Assembly: GCA_002441465.1 (NCBI GenBank)
Contig: DJWE01000018.1
Coordinates: forward strand, 1 to 26,663
Reading direction: 5' to 3'
From: Propionibacteriaceae bacterium UBA6238
Lineage (GTDB): Bacteria; Actinomycetota; Actinomycetes; Propionibacteriales; Propionibacteriaceae
Length of the DNA stretch: 26,663 nucleotides
The position numbers and the translations under genes were made by a program. Numbering within the stretch: position 1 is the stretch's first letter; every line of letters begins with the position of its first letter. Shown one piece after another: positions 7,891-15,485 of the stretch. A model generated the notes under the pieces. The model saw nothing but the letters and a program-made list of their open reading frames with translations. It made no database searches and was not told where the DNA came from.

Positions 7891-8664
7891 TCAGGCGTCC
7901 CGCCACGAGAGCCAGCCCGCGGCGACGGCCAGCTCGGTGCCCGGCCACGTAGACGGCCCCGGCACCGGATGCACGCCCTCGGCGACGACCCACCGGCCAT
8001 CGACCCAGGTCATCCGTTCGCAGTGCCCGTACGCCAGGCGGGCCTGGTCGCGGAACGTGTAGGTGATCTCCACCAACACACACACCACATGCCAGTCGTC
8101 GCCGTCGGAGCCCTTCACCTGCCCCGCCGAGGGGATCACGGCCAGCAGAGCCCCCGGCTCCAGACCTGCCGGCATTCTCCCCGCGGTCAGGAACGATTGG
8201 ATCAATCCCAACACCGGCCACGACCCCGCTGAGCCCGTCGGATCCTCGAACCAGGACTGCTGCACCCGCTGCGCATGGGCCAGGTCCATCGGCCCGAGGA
8301 CTGAGACCAGGATCTCCCCCAACTGCCCCACCGCGCCCTCCGGCGTCTTCGGGTAGCCGGTCGGGATGCCTTCCGCACCGATCTGGCCCACCAGGGGGAT
8401 GTCGATCGTCGGCAGCTGACCGACGGCAGGGGTGCCGCCCGCCGCATCCGACCGCGACACCGCCAGCATCGGGGCAGCCGCGATCTCATCGCGCACCGAG
8501 ACCTCGCCAGCCGGCAGCGAGTCGACGAGCTGATCCGTCGCGCGGGTGGTCGGGTCATCGACGACGGCGAAGTAGACGGCGAACCCCAGGCCGGAGAGCA
8601 GTACCAACGCCACCAACGTGACGCCGGCCAGCAGGGTCAGGTGCGCGCGATCGGGCCCGATCAT
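7891..8664 (-). CDS. Single-span conjugation protein, VirB8/TcpC-like
   Basis: A 257-aa protein with a short cytoplasmic tail, one transmembrane helix (about residues 9-33) and an external domain of about 220 residues. The external domain has a late segment (VVCVLVEITYTFRDQARLAYGH) like a beta sheet of an NTF2/VirB8-type fold. Topology, size and position between VirB2-like and VirB6-like genes support a VirB8/TcpC equivalent; the family call is inference. ATG 8664 is 2 bp after the previous stop codon (TAG, 8667-8669), so it is part of the operon. The longer frame to 8856 only reads through the preceding gene. Confidence 0.72.
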   Translation of the reverse strand: MIGPDRAHLTLLAGVTLVALVLLSGLGFAVYFAVVDDPTTRATDQLVDSLPAGEVSVRDEIAAAPMLAVSRSDAAGGTPAVGQLPTIDIPLVGQIGAEGIPTGYPKTPEGAVGQLGEILVSVLGPMDLAHAQRVQQSWFEDPTGSAGSWPVLGLIQSFLTAGRMPAGLEPGALLAVIPSAGQVKGSDGDDWHVVCVLVEITYTFRDQARLAYGHCERMTWVDGRWVVAEGVHPVPGPSTWPGTELAVAAGWLSWRDA

Positions 8665-8666
8665 GA

Positions 8667-8999
8667 CTAGCGGGTGACGCAGCCGTCGCCGAGGAATCCC
8701 GACAGGATGCCCGGGATCACGAGATAGAGCAGAGCGGCTCCGAGGACGACGAACACCCCGATCAGGCCGCCCTTCGACACGTGCGGCATCGAGAACACCT
8801 TGCCCAGGATCACCGCCGCCACCGCGGCCAGGATGCCCGCGGGGAATGCCACCCACACCAATGCCCAGGAGAACCAGCCCAGGAACTCATCCACCAGCAC
8901 CTGCGCTCCCGCAGGGGCGACCGGGCACACCATCCCGCGCCCCACCGCAGGAAACATCCCACCCAGCGACACGGCTTCGGCAACGAATTGAACGCTCAT
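8667..8999 (-). CDS. Small two-helix membrane protein, VirB2/TrbC-like
   Basis: A 110-aa protein with an N-terminal leader-like segment and two strong transmembrane helices (about residues 42-66 and 78-100), separated by a short basic loop (MPHVSKGG). This is the hairpin topology of VirB2/TrbC pilin-like proteins. Cys25 and Cys107 flank the helices on what should be the same side and could form a disulfide. ATG 8999 overlaps the stop of the ParA-like gene (ATGA, 8996-8999). The longer frame to 9332 is a shadow. It is either a surface pilin-like subunit or a small channel component. Confidence 0.72.
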   Translation of the reverse strand: MSVQFVAEAVSLGGMFPAVGRGMVCPVAPAGAQVLVDEFLGWFSWALVWVAFPAGILAAVAAVILGKVFSMPHVSKGGLIGVFVVLGAALLYLVIPGILSGFLGDGCVTR

Positions 9000-9748
9000 G
9001 ACAGTTCCTTCACACGCGACGCGATGACGCCGGCCGCGGACTGCAGCCGACGCGGAAGCGGACCGGCTGTGACCCCACCGACCCGAAGACTCGAACACTC
9101 CGGCACCAGCACCAGCCGCCCGGCCGCAGCCGCACGCCTGAGAGACGGCCCGAGGACGCCACCGACGGGCTTCGGCAGCGAGCGCCCCGTCACGGCTGTG
9201 ATCACCGGCACCACTTGGACCGACGACTTCAACGGGTCCAGGCGCGCCTCGAGGCGCCGCACACTCGGCACCGAGCAAGCCGCCACTGCCACCAACACCC
9301 CCGGCCGGGTGCCGGCCAGGTCGTCTGGCCACAGTCCCAGGTCCATGACCGTGAGCCCGTCCGGCTCGGACGCGGGGAGCATCACCGCGTCCGAACTGGC
9401 GAGCCGTTGCAGCTGCACGCCGCCGCGAGAGCCGATGATCCAGCTCTGCCGAGTGCCGAGTTCGGCCGACGACGCGGCCGCCAACCCTGACAGGCCAGGA
9501 GCGCTGAACTCCACCAGGCGTGATGCACCTAGCGCCTCAGCCACAGCCAACGCCACCACCGTCGCGCCGACGCCCCCAGCCACACCGACCACCGCCACCG
9601 CCGCAGTGGTGCTCAGCGTCGCCGTCACAGCCCCGTCCATGGGGGTGTTCGCCGCTGGCTCGCTGCGGGTGGTGGTGGTGAAGGTGCCCTCCTGGAGGGC
9701 CGCGTACGCGGCGCGCAGTTCGGCCAGGGAGAAGCCGGTGACTGTCAC
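8996..9748 (-). CDS. ParA/MinD-like protein with degenerate P-loop
   Basis: A 250-aa protein. After a 45-residue N-terminal extension comes VAVVGVAGGVGATVVALAVA (residues 51-70), which is the layout of a ParA/MinD deviant Walker A (KGGxGKT) but with Ala in place of both lysines (residues 57 and 62). Later segments (LTVMDLGLWPDDLAG; VLVAVAACSVPSVRRLE) match the switch and strand order of that superfamily. It probably binds at the membrane or DNA interface of the transfer machine as a scaffold rather than as an active ATPase; that is inference. GTG start at 9748 overlaps the previous stop as GTGA. Confidence 0.7.
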   Translation of the reverse strand: MTVTGFSLAELRAAYAALQEGTFTTTTRSEPAANTPMDGAVTATLSTTAAVAVVGVAGGVGATVVALAVAEALGASRLVEFSAPGLSGLAAASSAELGTRQSWIIGSRGGVQLQRLASSDAVMLPASEPDGLTVMDLGLWPDDLAGTRPGVLVAVAACSVPSVRRLEARLDPLKSSVQVVPVITAVTGRSLPKPVGGVLGPSLRRAAAAGRLVLVPECSSLRVGGVTAGPLPRRLQSAAGVIASRVKELS

Positions 9749-9912
9749 TTGCGCTCCAAGGCCGACTTCAGGCGAGCCGGGGGAATCTCCAGCAGGCGCC
9801 GACGCGCATCCAGCGCCTGTCGTAGCCGCTGGGACCAGAACACCAGCTGATCGCAGGCCTCCGCCTCGCCCTTCGCCGCAACAATGAGCTGCTGCGTCTC
9901 GTCATCCGACAT
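9745..9912 (-). CDS. Small hypothetical protein, 55 aa
   Basis: A short charged, probably all-helical protein (MSDDETQQLIVAAKGE, later DARRRLLEI). ATG 9912 has GGAAGGGA about ten bases upstream and the stop overlaps the GTG of the ParA-like gene, which supports it as a real operon member. The longer open frame to 10149 has poor codon character. No family recognised. Confidence 0.55.
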   Translation of the reverse strand: MSDDETQQLIVAAKGEAEACDQLVFWSQRLRQALDARRRLLEIPPARLKSALERK

Positions 9913-10040
9913 GACCCGCACGTCCCTTCCGACCGTCCTGTCACCCAAGAACCCGCACCCACACAGGCCAGCGCGCGTCGACACACCCGGGCACCCTGCA
10001 ACTCGGCGTTCGATGAATGTGTCTTGTCGTCGATGGCGGA

Positions 10041-10814
10041 TCAGGCGGCAGCACCGTTGCGGGCCGCGGCCCGGAGCACCCCGAGAGCCTTCCTGGCGCG
10101 GTACTGCACTTGGTCCGCGGTGTGACCCGGTTCCACCACCTGCAGACACGCCGCCCGGGCCGTCAGGCCAGCGCTCCCCCGCGCAGAGATCCCGTCATCT
10201 GTCGCGGTCACCGCCAACGCCACGAGCAGGTCCATGTCCTCACGGCTCAGCCCGGCCTCGCTCAACGCCCACCAGTACACGTCGCTGCTCTTCAACGCCT
10301 CCCGGTCCTGGTCCCGCGCTATCCGCTCCAACACCTCCGGAGTGACCGCAGCCCGCTCGCGCCACACCCGCTCGGCCGACTGCCCCCAGCCGAACTCCCG
10401 ATCCAACGCGCGTCCGACGCGCCGAGCCACACCCTGCGGGATCCACCCCCTCAACGGGTCATCCCACGGATACTCAGCAACCTCGGCCCACAGATATCCG
10501 GCCGCCACGTCCTCCACATGCCGCGCGTCCTCGGTGTTGCGGGAACGGGTCGCCACCACTGCCTCACACGCCGGCAGAAGCAGATGCACCAGCACTGCGG
10601 TGGCGTCCACCCGAGAGCCCTCCAGCCGAGTCAGTCGGCCCAACGCGAGCAGAACCTCTCGATCCTCCCGCCACTCGGCGTCGCAACGCCACGTCGCCAC
10701 ATCACGGCACGACCCGAACCGCGACAACACCGGCTCACCACTCGTCCACACCCCCCAACGCTCATCCGCGGCATCCAGAAGGGGATCGATGTTCAACGCG
10801 GCGCGCACGCTCAT
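10041..10814 (-). CDS. Unknown 257-aa protein at the head of the conjugation operon
   Basis: A soluble, helix-rich, acidic protein rich in Trp and Arg (ERWGVWTSG, WRCDAEWREDREV). I do not recognise the family. The last 50 residues (ARAACLQVVEPGHTADQVQYRARKALGVLRAA) read like a helix-turn-helix or sigma region 4-type C-terminus, but this is only an impression. ATG 10814 is chosen because AAAGGA lies 7 bp upstream; the longer frame to 10886 starts in a GC-rich leader. It is the first gene on the minus strand, separated by 128 bp from the next, so it may regulate the transfer operon or be the first cytoplasmic component. Confidence 0.7.
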   Translation of the reverse strand: MSVRAALNIDPLLDAADERWGVWTSGEPVLSRFGSCRDVATWRCDAEWREDREVLLALGRLTRLEGSRVDATAVLVHLLLPACEAVVATRSRNTEDARHVEDVAAGYLWAEVAEYPWDDPLRGWIPQGVARRVGRALDREFGWGQSAERVWRERAAVTPEVLERIARDQDREALKSSDVYWWALSEAGLSREDMDLLVALAVTATDDGISARGSAGLTARAACLQVVEPGHTADQVQYRARKALGVLRAAARNGAAA

Positions 10815-11328
10815 CTCGGGGTCCTTTCGCGTAGGTTCACACCGCAGAACCTCGCGTCCCCACATCCCCCTTTCCCTACCCCCCACCCATCCCGCAGACC
10901 CTCAAGAACCTCGGGGACACAGCTCTGACTAGGATCGAGAAACTCACCCCCCGTCACCGGGCCATCTCGCGGCAGGACACGATGGGGAGCCGGGAAGGGC
11001 GCGGGGCCGCGGTCACCCTGCCTGGTTGATAGGCGCCACCAGTGTCGCCGCGGTGCACGTAAGCCTTACCACGACGGTGGAGAACGTGGATCTCCGCGAG
11101 ATGAGAAGCGGATCCGGCTGTTGGCCCAGGAGATTCGAGATCCCGCGCCTCGCAGCGGCGTGGTGTCGCAGGCCAACCGGCGGCCGTACACGATCTACCC
11201 ACTCGCGCGAAGCCGGGCTGTGGACAGGGTCGACTGCAGATGGCGCGCCGCGTCCGACTCGCCGCGAGCCCTACTGCCGGCTCGATCCGGGGGACCTTCC
11301 TCGGCCTCCGAGTAGCCGCCGAGGGGGG
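10815..11328. other. Region between the transfer operon and the IS remnant
   Basis: No convincing gene. The first 120 bp on the minus strand should contain the promoter of the transfer operon, but no clear -35/-10 pair stands out. A small plus-strand frame (11121-11315) and a minus-strand frame (10954-11202) exist; neither shows a ribosome site or recognisable family, and both have mixed codon use. The stretch looks like rearranged leftovers next to a truncated IS. Confidence 0.4.
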
Positions 11329-11444
11329 CTAGACCGTCCGCGGCACCTGGCCGGTGAGCTTGATCATCCAGCACATCAGCTTGAATTCGCCGTCGGAGGT
11401 CGGCCCGAACATCAGCGGGCGGCCGCCGTCGATCACCGCGATGA
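11329..11444 (-). pseudogene. C-terminal stub of an unknown gene cut by the IS remnant
   Basis: The minus-strand frame ending at 11329 reads AVIDGGRPLMFGPTSDGEF and ends in a Trp/Met/Lys-rich tail before TAG. Nearly every codon ends in G or C, unlike a shadow frame. Upstream it runs into the transposase sequence at about 11445, so its 5' part is lost. The family is unknown. Confidence 0.35.
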
Positions 11445-12215
11445 CGAGCTGAGTCCTCGGCTGGTGGAGCTCTCGGAGGCGAACTACCGCGTCTACGGGT
11501 TCGGAAGCTGTGGAAGACCGCCGTCCGGGCAGGCATGGGGATCGGGCGGGATCAGACCGCCCGGCTGATGCGGGCTGCGGGGATCGCGGGTGCCCGACGC
11601 TCGGAGCGGGTGACCACGACCCGGCGGGATCCCGTGGCCTCACGCCACCCGGACCTGGTGAAGCGGGAGTTCACCGCCACCGCCCCGAACCGGTTGTGCA
11701 CCGACCTGACGTTCGTGCCGACCTGGGCCGGTGTCGGCTACGTGTGCTTCATCATCGACGCGTTCTCGCGGATGATCGTCGGCTGGCGGGTCGCTCCACA
11801 CATGCGCACCGAGATGGTCCTCGACGCGATCGAGATGGCCCGCTGGTCCTGCGGCCATCACCACGGCGATCTGCGTTGTCACAGCGACGCGGGCAGCCAA
11901 TTCACCTCCATCCGCTACGGAAAGCGACTCGCGGAGATCGGCGCGACCCCCTCGATCGGAACCGTCGGCGACTCGTTCGACAACGCTCTGGCCGAGACGG
12001 TCAACGGCTACTACAAGACCGAACTGGCCTGCGGGCCCGCCCGGCCCTGTCCATGGAAGAGCGTCGAGGACCTCGAGCTCGCAACCCTCGGATGGGTGCA
12101 CTGGCACAACACCACACGCCTTCACGGATACCTCGGCGACATCCCACCCGCCGAGTTCGAGAACACGTTCTATGCTGAACCAACCGACCATAAACAGCTG
12201 GTCGGAATCAAATAG
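11445..12215 (+). pseudogene. IS3-family transposase OrfB, 5'-truncated and frameshifted
   Basis: The intact-looking part (226 codons from 11535) has an rve/DDE integrase core: Asp in CTDLTFV, Asp in CHSDAGSQF and Glu in LAETVNGYYKTE, then WHNTTRLHGYLGDIPPAEFE, all standard for IS3-family OrfB. Upstream, the HTH_21-type region is present in two frames: DDELSPRLVELSEANYRVYG is read up to about 11498, then VRKLWKTAVRAG continues in the next frame, so one base is missing near 11498-11502. The start of orfB, orfA and the left IS end are missing. This element is a different subgroup from the one at 14205-15445. No right inverted repeat is evident. Probably inactive. Confidence 0.85.
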
Positions 12216-12313
12216 GGCGAGATCCATCAAACCCAGTGCGGTTCACTATGGTGCTCAACGACCAGTCCTCCACAAGCGTCCCCGGCGGGCTTCAGTGGCA
12301 CCTCGCCGGCGTC

Positions 12314-12319
12314 TACACT
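12314..12319 (+). promoter_or_regulatory. -10 element TACACT of a leaderless gene
   Basis: TACACT is followed by 7 bases and then the ATG at 12327, with no Shine-Dalgarno sequence. This is the spacing of actinobacterial leaderless transcripts, where transcription starts at or next to the start codon. Confidence 0.6.
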
Positions 12320-12326
12320 CTGGGCT

Positions 12327-13157
12327 ATGCAGGTCGTCGCGGAGCATGATTGGGGCGCGCTTCTCTGGGTCGGCGAAGGCTCCAAGGCCGAGCGGCTATT
12401 CGCTTGGACCTATGAGGAGGGCTTCACCGCTGAGGCCGCGCACAAGGCCGCTCGACTTGCCAAGCTGAGGAGGCGGTTGACGGGAACCGAAGACGAGAGG
12501 CTGTCCACGGGTATGGCCGCGACCGTGGCAATTTTCGGCGCGGCCATCTTCACCCAGAACCTTGCCTGGATCATCGCCCTCCCTATCCTCGCTGCAGGTC
12601 TGATCAAGCTCACGTCCGCTTTGTCGGCACCAGGAGCAGTCGGACCCCGGGAGATCGATGGCTTAACGAACCGCCTGCTCAAGACCGAACGCGAGTTCAG
12701 GAACACCAGCTACTTCACTGCCCTGGCGATCCGCCACCATCTTCTCCATCCACTCAACGACCACCAGGCCACCACGATCCATACGCTGGCGGGCGCCTTC
12801 GAAAGCGTGGGTAATCGAGTCGAGCAACTCCGGGGTCCGAGCCGTGACGATGCCCGAGCCGCGCTGCGCTCCCTGGCCGCCACATATGACGGGCGCTACG
12901 AGATCTCAAATGGAATCGCCGCCGCCCTCAGTGCTCTGTCGACCTCTGTCGACAGAGCACTGGCAGCTGAAAGGGCGGTCCAGAGTGCGGTGGAGGCCCC
13001 GGTGCTGGAGGCCAAGGTGCAGCGGCGCGCCGACCAGATTCGGGATTCTCGGAACGAAGCCCTTCTACTCATCCAGCATGCAGTTGACCGCCTCGACCTT
13101 GACGCGCAGACCTCTGACGCAACCAGCGCGTACCTCAACATGCGAAGGCCCGACTGA
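12327..13157 (+). CDS. Unknown membrane protein with helical C-terminal region
   Basis: A 276-aa protein of no recognised family. Residues 1-55 are soluble and charged, with KAARLAKLRRR just before two adjacent hydrophobic segments (about 62-76 and 79-97) that form a membrane hairpin. The remaining 175 residues are helical and rich in Ala, Arg and Glu, with possible coiled coil (residues about 205-255). The N-terminal MQVVAEHDWGALLWVGEGS is a compact start of its own. The start is fixed by a leaderless -10 seven bases upstream. Codon use is normal for a real gene. It stands alone between the IS remnant and a convergent gene. A 34-bp inverted repeat lies inside the codons for about residues 201-212. 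Confidence 0.7.
   Translation: MQVVAEHDWGALLWVGEGSKAERLFAWTYEEGFTAEAAHKAARLAKLRRRLTGTEDERLSTGMAATVAIFGAAIFTQNLAWIIALPILAAGLIKLTSALSAPGAVGPREIDGLTNRLLKTEREFRNTSYFTALAIRHHLLHPLNDHQATTIHTLAGAFESVGNRVEQLRGPSRDDARAALRSLAATYDGRYEISNGIAAALSALSTSVDRALAAERAVQSAVEAPVLEAKVQRRADQIRDSRNEALLLIQHAVDRLDLDAQTSDATSAYLNMRRPD
12929..12962. repeat. Perfect 15-bp inverted repeat inside a coding region
   Basis: CAGTGCTCTGTCGAC (12929-12943) and its exact reverse complement (12948-12962) flank the 4-nt loop CTCT. The predicted RNA hairpin is very stable. It sits in frame within the gene at 12327-13157, encoding part of an Ala/Ser/Leu helical stretch, and is much longer than expected from GC-rich chance alone. Confidence 0.85.
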
Positions 13158-13287
13158 TCCTCTTGCGATGACTCCTGCCCAGCTCTGCGAGGTCGAGTTG
13201 GTGGCCGTGGCGCGGTGCAATGGGCCGGACAGCATGAGGCGGCGCTCCGGAGGCGAACGGGACGATCGCGAGTGGGGAGGGGCGTAG

Positions 13288-14121
13288 CTACTCGCAGGCG
13301 AGGCCGTCCCCGTCGCCGTCGCCGCGGTGGCCGGTGCCGTGGGCGAACCAGTTGTAGATGTCTGCCTCGGCGGGATCGCCGGCGCGGAAGGGTCCGGTCG
13401 GGTGACCGAGGGCGTTCTTCTTCAGCTTGGTGCAGGACGAGTACTGCCTCCACCACGGCACCTCAGCATCCACCGCGACGTCCTGGCCCCCGGTCAGTGG
13501 GGCGATGCTGGCTTGCGGCCTAGCCTGGCAGGACGTGGTGATCACTGCGCCGTCCGTGCCGGCCTCGGCGATCTGAGCGGCGTGGTAGGCCGCTTCTTGG
13601 GGGTGGTGGGGGTAGCCGTCGGTGGAGTCGAAGCGTGCGATCGCGTTGCCCGCCTGCAGTTGCACCAGGCCAAGGTCGACGCCGTCGGCGGTGATGACGT
13701 GGCGGAGGAGCCGGTCGTACCGGTCACGGTCGTTCTGCCCCTCGGGCAACGTGAGGGTTAGCGAGTCGCCGGCCGTCAGCAGGCCGGCGATGGTGGACGA
13801 TGCTTCGTCGTGGCCGCATTCTCCGCGTTCGGGGGTGTCGATCCCGATGATCCGGACGATGCCCGCGGTGGTCCCAATCGTGTCGCCGTCCACGAAAGCG
13901 GTGAAGGCTGCGGTCTGCGAACCGGGGCCGGTCGGCGTGGGAGCCGGGGACGCTGGGCTCGGCGCGGGCGCGGCGGACGCGGCGGTCGCAACTGCGGTGG
14001 GAGCGGTGGACGCTGCGACTTTCGGATCCGCCCGATCGGTGGCGACGGGGTCGCAGCCGGCCACCGCTAATGCCACCAGCATCGTCAGCCCTGCCAGCTG
14101 CGACGCGCGTGCCCCCTTCAC
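13288..14121 (-). CDS. Secreted thermonuclease-like lipoprotein with excalibur tail
   Basis: A 277-aa lipoprotein: signal peptide with lipobox VAGC (Cys23), a long Ala/Pro/Ser/Thr linker to about residue 70, an SNase (staphylococcal nuclease-like) domain to about 180, and a C-terminal excalibur-type calcium motif (GDGDGDGLACE). The SNase catalytic set is visible: Arg90 and Glu98 in VRIIGIDTPE, Arg137 in DRYDRLLRH, and Asp78/Asp80 in FVDGDT. It should cut DNA or RNA outside the membrane. I set the start at GTG 14121, because a -10 ACTCTA/TAGAGT lies 7 bp upstream, rather than at the further upstream ATG 14217, which would put an extra 32 residues before the signal peptide. It converges with the 12327 gene. 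Confidence 0.87.
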   Translation of the reverse strand: MKGARASQLAGLTMLVALAVAGCDPVATDRADPKVAASTAPTAVATAASAAPAPSPASPAPTPTGPGSQTAAFTAFVDGDTIGTTAGIVRIIGIDTPERGECGHDEASSTIAGLLTAGDSLTLTLPEGQNDRDRYDRLLRHVITADGVDLGLVQLQAGNAIARFDSTDGYPHHPQEAAYHAAQIAEAGTDGAVITTSCQARPQASIAPLTGGQDVAVDAEVPWWRQYSSCTKLKKNALGHPTGPFRAGDPAEADIYNWFAHGTGHRGDGDGDGLACE

Positions 14122-14128
14122 GTATCCG

Positions 14129-14134
14129 ACTCTA
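14129..14134 (-). promoter_or_regulatory. -10 element TAGAGT of a leaderless gene
   Basis: Reading on the minus strand, TAGAGT is followed by 7 bases and the GTG start of the thermonuclease gene. No Shine-Dalgarno sequence lies in between, which agrees with leaderless translation. Confidence 0.55.
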
Positions 14135-14204
14135 TGCCACCGTCGAGCCCACTTCGGCGCGAGGGGGGCTGACTCAAGCCCGTCCGTCACAGGTAAGGAC
14201 GCTG

Positions 14205-14229
14205 GGGGCTGCTGCACGTCTTGGTGACA
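14205..14229. repeat. IS inverted repeat, left in window coordinates
   Basis: Starts GGGGCTGCTGCACG and pairs with 15421-15445 with four mismatches over 25 bp. It lies just outside the 3' end of orfB (stop at 14237). Confidence 0.85.
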
Positions 14230-14236
14230 GGGTGAG

Positions 14237-15086
14237 TTAGGCGGCCTGGAGGGCCGGTGTGGTCATGATGGTCTCGTATTGGATCGGGGTCAACCGGCCG
14301 AGGCGGGCCTGGCGTCGGCGGCGGTGGTAGGCCGCTCGATCCAGGTCACGACGGCGATCCTCAGGTCCTGTCGGGTGTCCCAGCGGCGGCGGTCGAGGAC
14401 GTTGTTCTACAGCAGGGCGAAGAAGGATTCCATGGCGGCATTGTCGGCGCTGGTGCCGACCTGGCCCATGGAGCCGACCAGCCCGTGGTGGCGTAGCGCG
14501 GCGAGGTATTTCCGAGCCCGGAATTGAGATCCTCGGTTCGAATGCACGATGCAGCCGGCGACGTCGACGCCTTGCGCTGCGCGGGCGGCCACGGCGTTGC
14601 TCAGGGCCTGGACGGCCAGTCGGGACTTCATCCGGGCGTCGATGGAGTAGCCGACGATCCGGCCGGACCAGACGTCCTTGATCGCGCACAGGTAGAGCTT
14701 GCCCTCAGGTTCGGGCTCTTGGCGGTGAAGTCGCGTTCGACGAGGTCGTCGTGGGCGGGTGGTCCCGGCTTCTTCCCGTTGGCGCCTCGCTTCTTCCCGA
14801 ATGCGCTCCACCAGCGGTTCGCGGAGGTGATGCGCCAGGCGGTGCGGTCCGCCATTGCCTGGCCGGCGTCGCGGGCCTCGTCGGCCGGCAGACGGTGTCC
14901 GAACTCCGGGTCGTCACGGTGAGCGTCGAACAAGGCGTTGGCCCGATACGCGGTGGCGAGTTCGCGCTCGCCGATCAGGTGGGCGAGCCAGCGGTAGTAG
15001 GGCTGGCGGGCGAGCTTCAAGACCCGGCACGTCACCGCGACGGAAATCCCGTCGGCGGCGAGCTCACGAACGAGCGGGTACATCAT
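14237..15086 (-). pseudogene. IS3-family OrfB transposase, multiply disrupted
   Basis: Reading pieces from ATG 15086 (MMYPLVRELAADGISV) to the stop at 14237 recover an IS3 OrfB of the type with KLYLCAIKDVWSGRIVGYSID and DNAAMESFFALL. Lesions seen: a frameshift near 14722-14726 combined with loss of the segment that normally holds the first catalytic Asp (TDIT); Asn instead of the second catalytic Asp (VHSNRGSQF); an amber codon at 14407-14409 where relatives have Gln (FFALL-stop-NNVLD); and a frameshift near 14325-14330 before the conserved GRLTPIQYETI end. The Glu of the DDE triad (AMESFF) remains. It is inactive. Confidence 0.9.
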
Positions 15087-15385
15087 TCTCCCGGCAGGTT
15101 CGCCTGCGACAGATACGCCGCCGCGCGGCGCAGGACCTCGTTCTCCTGCTCCAGCAGCCGGATCCGTTTCTTCGCGTCGCGCAGCTCGGCGTTCTCCGTC
15201 GTGGTGGTGCCGGGCTTGAGCCCGTCGTCGACATCAGCGGCGCGCATCCAGTTGCGCAGACATGACTCGGCGATCCCGAAGTCGGCCGCGATCTGCTTGA
15301 TCGTCTGACCGGCCTCACGTCGGCGGGCGACGCTGACGACATCGTCGCGGAACTCCTGGGGGTAGGGCTAAGGCACGGTACAGAT
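15083..15385 (-). pseudogene. IS3-family OrfA, start codon and early codon lost
   Basis: The frame encodes an HTH_Tnp_1-type OrfA (PQEFRDDVVSVARRREAGQ, then AADFGIAESCLRNWMRAADV and a leucine-zipper-like LLEQENEVLRRAA) ending in TGA 15083-15085, which overlaps the OrfB ATG. Against the copy at 24449, the start ATG is ATC (15383-15385) and an early Lys codon AAG is TAG (15368-15370). No good alternative start is seen before the HTH. Confidence 0.85.
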
Positions 15386-15420
15386 CCTTCCAGCGACGCC
15401 ACACGGCGTCACAGATCAGA

Positions 15421-15445
15421 TGTCACCCACTCGTGCAGCAGTCCC
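15421..15445. repeat. IS inverted repeat, right in window coordinates
   Basis: Ends GTGCAGCAGTCCC, upstream of orfA. The same 25 bp occur without change at 24485-24509. Confidence 0.85.
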
Positions 15446-15485
15446 TCGCTCTGGGGCTGGTGCCGGTGACAGGCTCGTGCCGGGG

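Larger units (their letters stand above)
14205..15445 (-). mobile_element. IS3-family insertion sequence, full-length ends, decayed transposase
   Basis: A 1241-bp element bounded by 25-bp inverted repeats (14205-14229 and 15421-15445) that match at 21 of 25 positions. It carries orfA and orfB on the minus strand in the overlapping IS3 arrangement. Both ORFs are broken, as described in their entries, so it cannot mobilise itself. A possible short target duplication (CGCT adjacent to the left end and one base from the right end) is weak. A partial copy of the same element lies at about 24049-24509. Confidence 0.9.

Noticed and set aside
10954..11315. Small open frames between the operon head and the IS remnant
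   Set aside because: No ribosome site, mixed codon use, no recognisable family.
14525..14545. Sequence resembling a tRNA T-arm (GGTTCGAATGC)
   Set aside because: No cloverleaf around it and it lies inside the transposase remnant.
14200..15450. CGCT target-site duplication around the IS
   Set aside because: Only four bases and offset by one at the right end; too weak to claim.
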